Assembly (NCBI GenBank): GCA_963736685.1 | Contig: CAVTPZ010000022.1 | Span: 1 to 64,000, forward strand | Length of the DNA: 64,000 bases | Source of the DNA: DASUPK01 sp963736685 | GTDB taxonomy: Bacteria > Actinomycetota > Thermoleophilia > Solirubrobacterales > 70-9 | Direction: 5' to 3' | Shown here: piece by piece, positions 33,581 to 42,275 of the stretch | Layout: each line of letters starts with the position of its first letter | Position numbering within the stretch: the first letter of the stretch is position 1 | Translations under genes and position numbers: made by a program | The notes under the pieces: model-generated | What the model saw: only the letters and a program-made list of their open reading frames with translations | The model's database searches: none | Told to the model about the DNA's origin: nothing

Positions 33581-34200
33581 CACGGGTTGCTCCTCAGGCT
33601 CCGCCTTCGGAGCACCCTCGCATCAACACCATGAAGGTGCTCGCGATCTCAGGAAGTCTGCGTCGCGACTCCCATAACACCGCGCTCCTGCGGGCGGCGG
33701 CCGAGCTGCTGCCGCCGCCCGCGGAGCTCGAGCTCTACGAGGGCCTGAAGCAGGTGGAGCCCTACGACGAGGAAGACGACATCGGCGCCGGCCCTGCGGG
33801 CGCGCGGCGCTTCCGCGAGGCGATCGAGGGCGCGGATGCGATCCTGATCGCCACCCCGGAATACAACTCGTCGATCCCGGGGCAGCTCAAGAACGCGATC
33901 GATTGGGCCTCGCGGCCCAAGGGCGAGAACGCGCTCTGGGGCAAGCCCGTGGCTGTGGTCGGGGCGAGCACGGGAATGTTCGGGGCCATCTGGGCCCAGG
34001 CCGAGCTCCGCAAGGTCCTCGGTGCCTCCGGCGCCCGGGTCCTCGACCTGGAGATGCCGCTGCCCCACGCCCACGAGGAGGCGCTCGCAGACGACGGAAG
34101 GCTCGCGAGCCCGGAGATCCGCGAGCGCTACACCGAGATCCTCGACGAACTGGTCTCGCTGGCCGAGCAGTCCGCTCAACCGGCGCAGGTGGCCGCCTGA
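33577..34200 (+). CDS. NADPH-dependent FMN reductase family protein
   Basis: Up to 207 residues; the flavodoxin-like domain starts at residue 19 (MKVLAISGSLRRDSHNTALL). ISGSLRRDSHN is the FMN-phosphate loop, and ATPEYNSSIPGQLKNAIDW is the second flavin-binding motif. Such enzymes reduce flavins, quinones or chromate. The ATG at 33577 overlaps the yceI stop (ATGA), while the ATG at 33631 begins the conserved domain. Co-expression with yceI under the MarR regulator is likely. Confidence 0.92.
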   Translation: MTRVAPQAPPSEHPRINTMKVLAISGSLRRDSHNTALLRAAAELLPPPAELELYEGLKQVEPYDEEDDIGAGPAGARRFREAIEGADAILIATPEYNSSIPGQLKNAIDWASRPKGENALWGKPVAVVGASTGMFGAIWAQAELRKVLGASGARVLDLEMPLPHAHEEALADDGRLASPEIRERYTEILDELVSLAEQSAQPAQVAA

Positions 34201-34225
34201 CCCCCTCCCGGTAGGGTTGCGCGCC

Positions 34226-34621
34226 ATGGATCGAACCGAGGGCATCGACGCGCCGGACCAGGAGGCCATGGCGGCCTTCGCTAGCCGCGCCTCCGAAGGA
34301 CCGGTGTACATGCTCAATCTGCTCGAGTTCCTGCCGGACGGCGGCGCCGAGCGCTACGGCGAGTACGGAGCTGCCGTGGCACCTCTGCTCGAGAAGGCCG
34401 GGGGCAAGCCGGTATTCGCTGGGCGGCCCGCCGAGCACCTGATCGGGGAGGGCTCCTGGGACATGGTGCTCGTCGTCTCCTACCCCACCCGCCAGGCCTT
34501 CATCGACATGGTGTCCTCGCCCGAATACCGGGAGATCGAACACCTGCGCAGCGAGTCGCTGGCCCGCTCCGAGCTGCGGGCAATGGACGCGATCGACGCT
34601 GCCGAGTTGCCCGGCGCCTAG
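34226..34621 (+). CDS. DUF1330-like small protein
   Basis: A 131-residue ferredoxin-fold (dimeric alpha-beta barrel) protein. PVYMLNLLEFLPDGGAERYG, the Tyr-Gly-Glu-Tyr motif, and VLVVSYPTRQAFIDMVSSPE followed by YREIEHLRSESLARSE are the conserved DUF1330 elements. No reaction is established. It follows the FMN reductase by 25 bases and is convergent with rlmB (4-base overlap). Confidence 0.82.
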   Translation: MDRTEGIDAPDQEAMAAFASRASEGPVYMLNLLEFLPDGGAERYGEYGAAVAPLLEKAGGKPVFAGRPAEHLIGEGSWDMVLVVSYPTRQAFIDMVSSPEYREIEHLRSESLARSELRAMDAIDAAELPGA

Positions 34622-35283
34622 CCGGCGCGCTGCCGGCGGGCCTCGAAGAGGATCACCGCCGCGGCCACGGAGGCGTTCAGCGATCCCACGCTGCCCGCGA
34701 CCGGGATCGAGACGAGCTCGTCGCAGGTCTTGGCCACCCGCTGCCTCAGGCCCCTCCCCTCGGAACCGAGCACGAGCACGGCGCGACCGGTCCACTCGAC
34801 GTCGGTATAGGGCCGGGTGGACTCAGCATCGGCGCCATAGACCCACGCCCCGGCCTCCTTGGCCCCCGCGAGCCAGTCCGCCAGGTTCCTGACCCGCGCG
34901 ACCGGCAGGTGCTCCACGGCGCCCGCCGAGGCCTTGCACGTGGCCGGGGTCACAGAAGCAGCCCGCCGCTCCGGGATCACCACCCCCGCCGCCCCCGCAA
35001 CCTCGGCCGCCCGGCAGACGGCACCCAGGTTGTGCGGGTCCTGGATCTGATCGAGGGCGACGACCAGCGCCTTGCCGCCGTCGTCGTCGAAGAGGCCGTC
35101 CGGGTCCGCGTAGGGATAGGGATCGACTTCGGCCACGATCCCCTGGTGGTCGGGGGAGCCGCAGAGGCGCTCGAGTTCCTCGGCCGGCGTTTCCGGTGCC
35201 CGCCAGATCCGGTGGACGCGCCGCCGTCCCCGCTCGGCCTCCTGCACCGGCCGCCGCCCGTAGATCCGCTCCACCTCGGCCAC
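34618..35283 (-). CDS. rlmB: 23S rRNA (guanosine-2'-O-) methyltransferase RlmB / TrmH family
   Basis: A 221-residue SPOUT methyltransferase. The N-terminal substrate-binding domain begins VERIYGRRPVQEAERG. The C-terminal knot domain has ALDQIQDPHNLGAVCRAAEV, LVLGSEGRGLRQRV and IPVAGSVGSLNASVAAAVIL. It methylates a 23S rRNA guanosine. Its GTG start directly follows the cysS stop codon with no gap, a close coupling seen in many Gram-positives. Confidence 0.93.
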   Translation of the reverse strand: MAEVERIYGRRPVQEAERGRRRVHRIWRAPETPAEELERLCGSPDHQGIVAEVDPYPYADPDGLFDDDGGKALVVALDQIQDPHNLGAVCRAAEVAGAAGVVIPERRAASVTPATCKASAGAVEHLPVARVRNLADWLAGAKEAGAWVYGADAESTRPYTDVEWTGRAVLVLGSEGRGLRQRVAKTCDELVSIPVAGSVGSLNASVAAAVILFEARRQRAG

Positions 35284-36633
35284 TCAGCGGCGCCGCACGA
35301 GCCTGGCTCCGCCAGCCTCGTCGCGGGCCTCCCAGCCCATCTCGGCGAGCTGGTCGCGGAGCGCGTCGGCCCTCTCGAAGTCCCTGGCCCTGCGGGCCTC
35401 CTCACGATCGGCGAGCAACTGCAGGGCCTTCGGAGGAGCCCCCTCTTCCTCACCCAGCAGCGACTCGAGCCCGAGCAGTGGGAGCAGCTCCTCGAGCACC
35501 CCGCGGGCACCGGGTAGTTCGCGCTTGTTGCCCTCATTGACGATCTCGAAGATCGCTGCGAAGGCCTGGGGCGTCTTGAAGTCGTCAGCCAGAGCGTCCA
35601 GAAAGGCCTGTCGCTTATCGATCAGGAACTCATCGGTTTCGCCGCCGGGGGCATCTCGCAGGAAGTTCCGGATCCGCTCGACACCGGCGGCCGCCTGCTC
35701 GAGCTGCTCGTCGGAGAACGCCAGTGGCTGCCGGTAGTGGCCGGATGCCAGATAGGCCACCACCGTCGTGGCGCCGTAGCGCTCGATCGCCTCTGAGAGC
35801 TGAAAGATGTTCCCGACCGACTTCGACATCTTCTCCTCGTCGATCTGGACCAAGCCGTTGTGCATCCAGATCTCGGCGAGGGGAACGCCGCGAGCCGCCT
35901 CGGTCTGGGCGATCTCGTTCTCATGGTGGGGGAAGACCAGATCAATGCCGCCGCCGTGGATCGCGAAGTCCGGGCCGAGCTCCTTCTCCGACATCGCCGA
36001 GCACTCGATGTGCCAGCCGGGACGGCCCGTGCCCCAGGGCGAGTCCCATGAGGTGTCCTCCCCCTCCTTGTGCCCCTTCCAGAGAGCGAAGTCGAGGGGG
36101 TCCTCCTTGAGCGACGCGGTCCCCGCCTCCTCCCCCTGGTCCATCTGGTCGGCGTCGCGATTGGAGAGCTTCCCGTAGCCGTCGAAGCTCCGCACGCGGA
36201 AGTAGACGTCGCCGTTCGCCTGATAGGCGTGGCCCGACTCGATCAGGGCCTCGATCAGTGAGACGATCTCGGGGATCGTCTGGGTGGCGAGCGGCTCCGC
36301 GTCGGGCCGCCCGATTCCGAGCGCGTCCGTATCGGCGATGTAGGCCGCCGTCATCTCCTCGGCGTACTCCGCGGAGGGCGTGCCGGCCTCCCGTGCCGCG
36401 TCATAGATCTTGTCGTTGATGTCGGTGACGTTGATGACGAGCTTGGGGTCGAGCCCCTGGTGATCGAGGAACCGCTTGAGCAGCGTGAAGACCACGAACG
36501 GCCTGGCGTTGCCGATGTGGATGCGCCCGTAGACGGTAGGGCCGCAGGCATAGATACCGACCTCGCCGCCGTCGCGGGGCTCGAGCTCGCGGACCGTGCC
36601 GCTGAGCGTGTCCTGGATGCGAATGTCCGCCAC
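35284..36633 (-). CDS. cysS: Cysteinyl-tRNA synthetase
   Basis: A 449-residue class-I synthetase from the GTG at 36631-36633 (VADIRIQDTLSG). The zinc-site Cys with the HIGH-like motif is ACGPTVYGRIHIGNARP. Further zinc ligands appear in WHIECSAM and DLVFPHHENEIAQ, and EKMSKSVGN is the KMSKS loop. The C-terminal anticodon domain ends LVRRR. The same frame stays open far upstream to 37944 opposite the SCP2-hydrolase gene, but that extension is antisense shadow. Confidence 0.96.
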   Translation of the reverse strand: MADIRIQDTLSGTVRELEPRDGGEVGIYACGPTVYGRIHIGNARPFVVFTLLKRFLDHQGLDPKLVINVTDINDKIYDAAREAGTPSAEYAEEMTAAYIADTDALGIGRPDAEPLATQTIPEIVSLIEALIESGHAYQANGDVYFRVRSFDGYGKLSNRDADQMDQGEEAGTASLKEDPLDFALWKGHKEGEDTSWDSPWGTGRPGWHIECSAMSEKELGPDFAIHGGGIDLVFPHHENEIAQTEAARGVPLAEIWMHNGLVQIDEEKMSKSVGNIFQLSEAIERYGATTVVAYLASGHYRQPLAFSDEQLEQAAAGVERIRNFLRDAPGGETDEFLIDKRQAFLDALADDFKTPQAFAAIFEIVNEGNKRELPGARGVLEELLPLLGLESLLGEEEGAPPKALQLLADREEARRARDFERADALRDQLAEMGWEARDEAGGARLVRRR

Positions 36634-36744
36634 GCCGCGGATGCTATTCGGGCGTCGATTCACGCATATTCCGCGTTGATTCCGGAAATCAGAGCAAAAC
36701 TGGTGAGAGGGAACAACCGTTCGGGACAGTACTCTGGTGCGGCC

Positions 36745-38064
36745 GTGACTCAGGCACCGCTTGAGCATCAGCGCGTCAGTGCTGTGGAGGATGCGTTCGA
36801 CACGCTCCCCCAGCGCTACCTCGGTGCCGACCCCGGCTTCAGCGCGAGCTATCGCATCGAGCTCGACGACCTCGGTCTGAGCTGGGCGGTCGAGCTGGAC
36901 GAGATGGGTTGCAGGGTCTCGGCGTCTCCCGCGAGCGAGCCGGACGTGGTCATCGGAACCGACGCGGCCACTTGGCTGGAGCTTCGCGAGGGCCGACTCT
37001 CCGGAATGGACGCCTTCCGCTCGCGCCGGCTCTGGGCGCGCGGCAACCTGGATCTCGCGGTTGCCTTCGAGGGCTTCTTCAGGCTCCCCAACGGGAGACC
37101 GCCGCTCCTGCGGATCCACAAGGTCCAGGCCGGCAAGGCCCAGATCTCGACGCTGACCGCCGGCGACGGGATCGAGACCGTGATCCTGATCCACGGCCTC
37201 GGCAGCAACAAGACGAGCTTCTTCGAGACCGTCTCCGCCCTGACGCCGGAGTACACGGTCCACGCCATCGACCTGCCCGGCTTCGGCTCCTCCTCGAAGC
37301 CGCTGCGCGCGCCGTACGACGCGGCCTGGTTCTCGCGGGCGGTCGCCCGGTTCATGGACGCGCAGGGGATCGCCCGGGCACACGTCGTCGGCAACTCCCT
37401 CGGCGGCCGGGTCGCTATCGAGGTGGGGCTGAGGGAGCCGGACAGGGTTCGCAGCCTCAGCCTGCTGTGCCCGTCGATGGCGTGGCGCAGGCGCAGACAC
37501 TTCGTGCCGCTGGTGAAGCTGCTGCGGCCCGAGCTGGCCGCCATCCCGCATAGCTTCGGCAACGCGCTCGTCCGCCAGCAGTTCTGGAGCATGTTCTCGA
37601 GGCCGGAGCGCATCCATCCCACGGCCGCGGACGTCGCGGTCGAGGAATTCCTGCGCACCTACAGATCCGTGAACGCGCGCGTCGCGTTCCACGCCGCTGC
37701 CCGCCACATCTACCTGGAGGAGCCGACAGGCCCGAAGGGCTTCTACACGCGCCTGAGAGAGCTCGAGCCTCCCGCGCTGTTCGTCTGGGGAGACGAGGAT
37801 CCCCTCGTCCCGCTCGCGTTCTCGCGCTACGTTCGCGACGCCCTGCCCGGCGCAAAGCAGGTCGTGCTGGAGCAATGCGGGCACGTGCCGCAGGTCGAGC
37901 ACCCCGTCGACGCCAATGCGCTCGTCCACGACTTCATCGGCCACGCGCAGGCCTCAGCGGCCGAGCGCGCCGCGAAGCGCCTCGGGCGGGCGGCCCGGCG
38001 GCTCCAGGTGCGGATCAACTCGGGGAACGGCAAGGCTCCGGAGTTGACCACCGACGCGGCCTAG
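36745..38064 (+). CDS. Alpha/beta hydrolase with N-terminal SCP2 sterol-binding-like domain
   Basis: About 439 residues from the GTG at 36745. Residues about 15-110 form an SCP2-like lipid-binding domain (SWAVELDEMGCRVSASPASE, then VVIGTDAATWLELREGRLSG). Residues about 130-400 form an alpha/beta hydrolase with HGLGSNK, nucleophile elbow VVGNSLGGRVA, acid GDEDPLVPL and His in CGHVPQVEHP. The pairing suggests a lipid or sterol-ester substrate held by SCP2, which is inference. It is the first of three plus-strand genes with an acyltransferase and an SRPBCC protein. Confidence 0.85.
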   Translation: MTQAPLEHQRVSAVEDAFDTLPQRYLGADPGFSASYRIELDDLGLSWAVELDEMGCRVSASPASEPDVVIGTDAATWLELREGRLSGMDAFRSRRLWARGNLDLAVAFEGFFRLPNGRPPLLRIHKVQAGKAQISTLTAGDGIETVILIHGLGSNKTSFFETVSALTPEYTVHAIDLPGFGSSSKPLRAPYDAAWFSRAVARFMDAQGIARAHVVGNSLGGRVAIEVGLREPDRVRSLSLLCPSMAWRRRRHFVPLVKLLRPELAAIPHSFGNALVRQQFWSMFSRPERIHPTAADVAVEEFLRTYRSVNARVAFHAAARHIYLEEPTGPKGFYTRLRELEPPALFVWGDEDPLVPLAFSRYVRDALPGAKQVVLEQCGHVPQVEHPVDANALVHDFIGHAQASAAERAAKRLGRAARRLQVRINSGNGKAPELTTDAA

Positions 38065-38075
38065 AATCGCAAGCG

Positions 38076-39011
38076 ATGACAGAGAGCGGTGCAGGCACGG
38101 CTCCCAGTGCCGGGGAGAGGCACAGCCAGAACGGATCCGGCTCATCCAGCGCGCCCGCGGGCGGCTTCGGCCGGCCTTCGCTGCTGCGCCGCTTCTTCGA
38201 TGAGGTCCAGAGCAGGCTCACTGCCGACCTCGACGATCGCGACCCGGACTTCATCCGCGAGAACCTCTCGCTCTCCTGGCTGATCGCGAGCATCTGGTTC
38301 CGTGGAGAGGTTCGCGGGATGGACAGGATTCCCGAGGACGGCCCGGTGCTCCTCGTCGGGAACCACTCGGGCGGCACGATCACGCCCGACACGATCGTCT
38401 TCACGCTCGCGTTCAACACCTACTTCGGCGTCGAGCGGCCCTTCTACCAGCTCGCCCACAACCTGGTCCTGACCTCGCCGGTCGGGCCGTATCTGCGCCG
38501 GTTCGGCACAGTCGCGGCCTCGCAGGAGAACGCCCGAAAGGCGCTCGATGCCGGGGCGGCCGTCCTCGTCTATCCCGGGGGAGACTGGGAGGTGAACCGC
38601 CCGACCTGGGAATCGAACCGGATCGACTTCGCGGGGCGGCGCGGCTTCGTCAAGCTCGCGCTGGACACCGGGGTGCCGATCGTGCCCGTGGTCTCCGTGG
38701 GGGGCCAGGAGACGGCGATCTTCCTCACCCACGGCGAGCGGCTTGCGAAGCTGCTGCGCCTGGACAAGCTCCTCCGGCTGAAGACTCTGCCGGTCAACCT
38801 CTCCCTCCCGTGGCTCGTGAACGTCGGTGACTTCCTGGGCCACCTGCCGCTGCCGGCCAAGATCACCGTGCAGGTGATGGAGCCGGTGGACCTTCGCGAG
38901 CGCTACGGCCCCGATCCGGATCGCGATGCGATCTACGAGGACATCACCTCCTCGATGCAGGATCAGCTCACGCAGTTGGCCGCGGAGCGCAGGCTGCCGG
39001 TCGTCGGGTGA
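38076..39011 (+). CDS. Lysophospholipid acyltransferase family protein (PlsC-like)
   Basis: A 311-residue acyltransferase. After a Ser/Gly-rich N-terminus, the catalytic block LLVGNHSGGTITPD gives a variant of the HX4D box (NHSGGTITPD, spacing longer than usual). LVYPGGDWEVNRPTW replaces the usual FPEGT loop. These are features of the diacylglycerol-acyltransferase/hemolysin-like LPLAT subgroup. It lies 11 bases after the SCP2-hydrolase gene and 7 bases before the SRPBCC gene, so the three are probably one operon. Confidence 0.85.
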   Translation: MTESGAGTAPSAGERHSQNGSGSSSAPAGGFGRPSLLRRFFDEVQSRLTADLDDRDPDFIRENLSLSWLIASIWFRGEVRGMDRIPEDGPVLLVGNHSGGTITPDTIVFTLAFNTYFGVERPFYQLAHNLVLTSPVGPYLRRFGTVAASQENARKALDAGAAVLVYPGGDWEVNRPTWESNRIDFAGRRGFVKLALDTGVPIVPVVSVGGQETAIFLTHGERLAKLLRLDKLLRLKTLPVNLSLPWLVNVGDFLGHLPLPAKITVQVMEPVDLRERYGPDPDRDAIYEDITSSMQDQLTQLAAERRLPVVG

Positions 39012-39018
39012 TCGGCCG

Positions 39019-39477
39019 ATGAGGATCGAGCAGAAGGTAACCGTCGACGCTCCGCGCCACCTGGTCTGGGACTACGTGACCGAGCCGGCCAACTACCCCG
39101 TCTTCATCGAGGGACTGACCCGCTGGGAGGTCGCGGGTGACCTCCACAAGGGACTCGGCGCCCGGTATCGCATGCTCCTCCGCGTCGGTGCCGCCGATGT
39201 CGGCGGCCTGATCGAGATCGTCGAGTGGCAGCCCGAGGGCGATATGGCCTGGAGCTCGATAACCGGCGTGGACCAGCGTGGACGGTGGCGCCTGCGGGAA
39301 CTCGGGGATGGGCGCACCCGGGTCACCTTCCGGTTCGCCTACGGCGTCGCCGGAGGGGGTCTCGCAGGGCTGATCGCGGAACGTGTCGCGGCGCCCGCGC
39401 TGAGCCGCCGCTTCCGCCAGTCTCTTCTCACCCTGAAGCGGGCGGTCGAGCAGCGAGATTCCGCTCCGGTCGCCTAG
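39019..39477 (+). CDS. SRPBCC-fold (polyketide cyclase/START-like) protein
   Basis: A 152-residue single domain. The opening RIEQKVTVDAPRHLVWDYVT followed by EPANYPVFIEGLTRWEV is characteristic, as is IEIVEWQPEGDMAWSSITGV in the middle. It binds a hydrophobic ligand in a deep cavity. It ends the SCP2-hydrolase/acyltransferase operon and overlaps the convergent coiled-coil gene by 4 bases. Confidence 0.85.
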   Translation: MRIEQKVTVDAPRHLVWDYVTEPANYPVFIEGLTRWEVAGDLHKGLGARYRMLLRVGAADVGGLIEIVEWQPEGDMAWSSITGVDQRGRWRLRELGDGRTRVTFRFAYGVAGGGLAGLIAERVAAPALSRRFRQSLLTLKRAVEQRDSAPVA

Positions 39478-40577
39478 TAAGTGCGCAGCCGGCGGCCGCC
39501 GACGTAGCGGGTGCCGCCGGCATCGGCGGGCGGCGTTCGGTCTGGAATCCGCGGGACCGCGGGTTCGGAACCCTGGGAATCCGGCGCCGCGGGCTCTTCC
39601 GGGACTGCACCCGTGAGCGCCTCGGTGCGGGCCCGCTCCATCTTCTCCTGGACCTCCTGCTCCGCGCGGCGGCGGGCCGCCTCGACCCGCTCGTCCGCCT
39701 CCCTCTGAAGCTTCACCGCCTCCTGGCTGAGCGTCGCCTCGGCCTCGGCGCGGGCACGCGCCTCGGCCTCCCGGGCCACCCGGTCCGCCAGTCGTCGAAC
39801 CCTGTCCTCTGACTCTCGCCGCGCCTCTTCGGCCGCCTCGCGAATCCGGCGATCCATCTCTCCCCGCAGGCGCTCGACCTCCGCCTTCTCGCCCTCCGTG
39901 GCCGCCTCGGCACGCTCCTCCGCTGCGATCGCACGCTGCTCGGCCTCGTTGAGGCGGCCGCGCAGGTCGCTGAGGCGCTCCTCGGCCTCCTCCGCGTGCG
40001 TCCGCGCCTCCTCCTTGAGACGCTCGACCGCCTCCTCTGCGTGCCTGCGTGAGGTATCCCGCTCCCGCTCGGCAGCGTCCGCGCGCGCCAACGCGCTCTT
40101 GATCGACTCCTCGAGCCTGACGAGCTGTTCCCTCGAGCGCTGCTGCGCCGCGGTCGCGTGAGCCTGCAGCTCGGCCGTGCGGCTCTCCGCCTGCCCGACC
40201 CGCTGCTGCGCGCCGGAAAGCGAGCTCTCCAATGCGGCAGAGCGACGTTCGGCCTCTCCGGCGATCTCACCTGCCTTCTTGATCGCCTCGCGAGCCTTCG
40301 CGGTCATGCGCGCCTCGATCTTCTTCGCGCGCTCGATCGCCACCCGCGCCTGCTCCCGCGCCTCGTCAGCGGCAACCTGGGCCACGATCGCGTCGTCCCT
40401 CGCCCGGGCCTCGCGGTCGCGTAGTTCCGAAATTAGCTCCGACGCCTTGGAGCGGAACCGGTCGGTGGCCGCCCGCGCCTCCTCGACCTCGGCGCGAATC
40501 TCGCCGGCGGGCGCCGGGCCGGGGAAATCCTTCTCCTCCGGTTCCCCGATCGGCTCCAAGCTCTCGGTGTCGGACAA
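39474..40577 (-). CDS. Long coiled-coil protein with conserved-looking C-terminal motif
   Basis: A 367-residue, strongly charged protein. Residues about 25-310 are almost continuous coiled coil rich in Ala, Glu and Arg (EEAVERLKEEARTHAEEAEE). A Pro/Glu-rich linker and a distinct basic-aromatic end, TRYVGGRRLRTY, follow. There is no membrane segment. The fold resembles DivIVA-like or chromosome-associated filament proteins only in general terms, and no family is assigned. It lies downstream of the CoA-ligase gene, 22 bases away on the same strand. Confidence 0.75.
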   Translation of the reverse strand: MSDTESLEPIGEPEEKDFPGPAPAGEIRAEVEEARAATDRFRSKASELISELRDREARARDDAIVAQVAADEAREQARVAIERAKKIEARMTAKAREAIKKAGEIAGEAERRSAALESSLSGAQQRVGQAESRTAELQAHATAAQQRSREQLVRLEESIKSALARADAAERERDTSRRHAEEAVERLKEEARTHAEEAEERLSDLRGRLNEAEQRAIAAEERAEAATEGEKAEVERLRGEMDRRIREAAEEARRESEDRVRRLADRVAREAEARARAEAEATLSQEAVKLQREADERVEAARRRAEQEVQEKMERARTEALTGAVPEEPAAPDSQGSEPAVPRIPDRTPPADAGGTRYVGGRRLRTY

Positions 40578-40599
40578 GCTGGGCGACCTTCCTGTGTCG

Positions 40600-42264
40600 T
40601 CAGTCGGCGGGCTGGTGTTCGGCCAGCTCGCGCTTCAGGACCTTACCCGTCGCGTTACGCGGAAGTACTTCGACGAAGACGATCTCGCGCGGCACCTTGT
40701 AGCGCGCCAGATTGGCCTTGACGTGGTCCTTGAGCTCGTCCTCGCTGATCTCCGAGCCATCCTCCCTGACGACGAAGGCACGCAGGCGCTGGCCGAATTG
40801 CTCATCGTCGATGCCGATCGCGGCCGCCTCGGAGACGCTCTCGTGGTCGGAGAGCAGATCCTCGACCTCGCGCGGGAAGACGTTCTCACCGCCCGAGACG
40901 ATCATCTCGTCGTCGCGCCCGTCGATGAAGAGCCTGCCGCCCTCGTCGAAGTGTCCGACGTCCCCGGATGAGAGCAGGTCGCCGAGATGCTCCTTGTCGC
41001 CGCCGCCCGTGTAGCCCTCGAAGGCGAGCTCGTTGCCGATGAAGATCCTCCCGGTCTCCCCCTCTGGGACGTCATCGCCGTGCTCGTCGACGATGCGGAT
41101 CACGGTGCCCCGCGGCGGACGACCCGCCGTCCCCGGCGCCGCGCGCATGTCCTCCGGCGTCGCCACCGTCGCCCACGCGACCTCGGTCGACCCGTAGAGG
41201 TTGTAGAGGTTGTCGCCGAATTCGTCCATCCATCTCGTCGCGAGCTCGCCGGGGAGGGCCGAACCGCTCGCCGCCGTGACCTCGAGCGCGGAGACGTCGT
41301 AGCGGCGTTTCACCTCGTCGGGGAGCGCCAGGATGCGCTGCATCATCACGGGGACCACGGCGAGAACACGCGCCCCGTGCTCGGCGGTGGCGCGCAGGGT
41401 GTCCTCGGGGTCGAACCTCGAACGCAACACCATCGTGGCGGCTGTCGGGAGGCTGAGCATGAAGTGCAGGAAGCCCCACGAGTGGAAGAGCGGCGCCGCG
41501 ATCATCGCGGTCTCCCCGTAGCGGCGTGGAATCTTCGAGAACAGGGCCGCAAGTGTGCCGAGCCCCTCCGGCTGGCCTCGCTGCGCTCCCTTCGGAGTGC
41601 CGGTCGTCCCCGAGGTCAGAATGATGTAGCGCCCCTGCTCCGAGGGCGAATCGATGTCGTCGCCGTGTGACCCCGAGATCAACTGCTCGAGGGTCGTCTG
41701 GTCGGTCCCCTCCTTCTCCTCCCAGGCGACGAAATGCCGGAGGCCGTCGCTCACCCCGGAGAGCAGCTCGGTGAACTCCTGGTCGTAGATCAGGACGGCC
41801 GGGTCCTCGCGCTTCATCACGTCGGCGAGCTGCGGGCCGGCGAAGGCCGTGTTCAGGTAGAGCGCGATCGCGCCGAGCTTCGCGCACGCCATCGTCGCCT
41901 CGATGAAGTAGCGGTGATTTCGGCACATGATCGCCACGCCGTCGCCCTCCGCCACCCCCTCGTCGCGGAGAGCTCGCGCCAGCGCATTCGAGCGGCGATG
42001 GGTTCGCTCCCAGGTCAGGCTGCCGGCCTCGTCGACGATCGCGACGTGATCGGGCACGGTGATCGCATTGGCGGCCGAGCCGAGCGCCGGGGAGGCACCC
42101 AGGCGGACGTAACGCTCGACGACCCGCGCGAGCTTGTCCGGGCGCACCGGCCGGATCAGGCCGACGTCGCTGAACGTCCGCAGGTCGAATGCGGCGTCTC
42201 CAAGTGCCGCCGGCAGCCGCGAGGCGATGCCAGCGATCCCCTCTCTCAGCCGGTCCTGCGCCAT
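40600..42264 (-). CDS. Long-chain fatty acid-CoA ligase (AMP-forming)
   Basis: A 554-residue ANL-superfamily enzyme that activates fatty acids with ATP and CoA. The AMP-binding motif is IILTSGTTGTPKGAQRGQPE. The core includes NLYGSTEVAWATVATPEDMR, and the hinge GDVGHFDEGGRLFIDGRDDE precedes the catalytic Lys in PRNATGKVLKREL. The ATG at 42264 is chosen over a TTG three codons earlier. It directly follows ispF. It supplies acyl-CoA for the beta-oxidation enzymes coded earlier in the window. Confidence 0.94.
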   Translation of the reverse strand: MAQDRLREGIAGIASRLPAALGDAAFDLRTFSDVGLIRPVRPDKLARVVERYVRLGASPALGSAANAITVPDHVAIVDEAGSLTWERTHRRSNALARALRDEGVAEGDGVAIMCRNHRYFIEATMACAKLGAIALYLNTAFAGPQLADVMKREDPAVLIYDQEFTELLSGVSDGLRHFVAWEEKEGTDQTTLEQLISGSHGDDIDSPSEQGRYIILTSGTTGTPKGAQRGQPEGLGTLAALFSKIPRRYGETAMIAAPLFHSWGFLHFMLSLPTAATMVLRSRFDPEDTLRATAEHGARVLAVVPVMMQRILALPDEVKRRYDVSALEVTAASGSALPGELATRWMDEFGDNLYNLYGSTEVAWATVATPEDMRAAPGTAGRPPRGTVIRIVDEHGDDVPEGETGRIFIGNELAFEGYTGGGDKEHLGDLLSSGDVGHFDEGGRLFIDGRDDEMIVSGGENVFPREVEDLLSDHESVSEAAAIGIDDEQFGQRLRAFVVREDGSEISEDELKDHVKANLARYKVPREIVFVEVLPRNATGKVLKRELAEHQPAD

Positions 42265-42275
42265 CTCGAACAAGG

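Noticed and set aside
36634..37944. Open frame extending cysS upstream to 37944
   Set aside because: It is antisense to the SCP2-hydrolase gene, low in recognisable motifs, and the true CysS N-terminus with its zinc and HIGH motifs begins at 36633. Long shadow frames are expected at this GC content.
39898..40577. Plus-strand Ser/Arg/Ala-rich frames opposite the coiled-coil gene
   Set aside because: They are complements of the repetitive Glu/Ala/Arg codons of the coiled coil and have no independent support.
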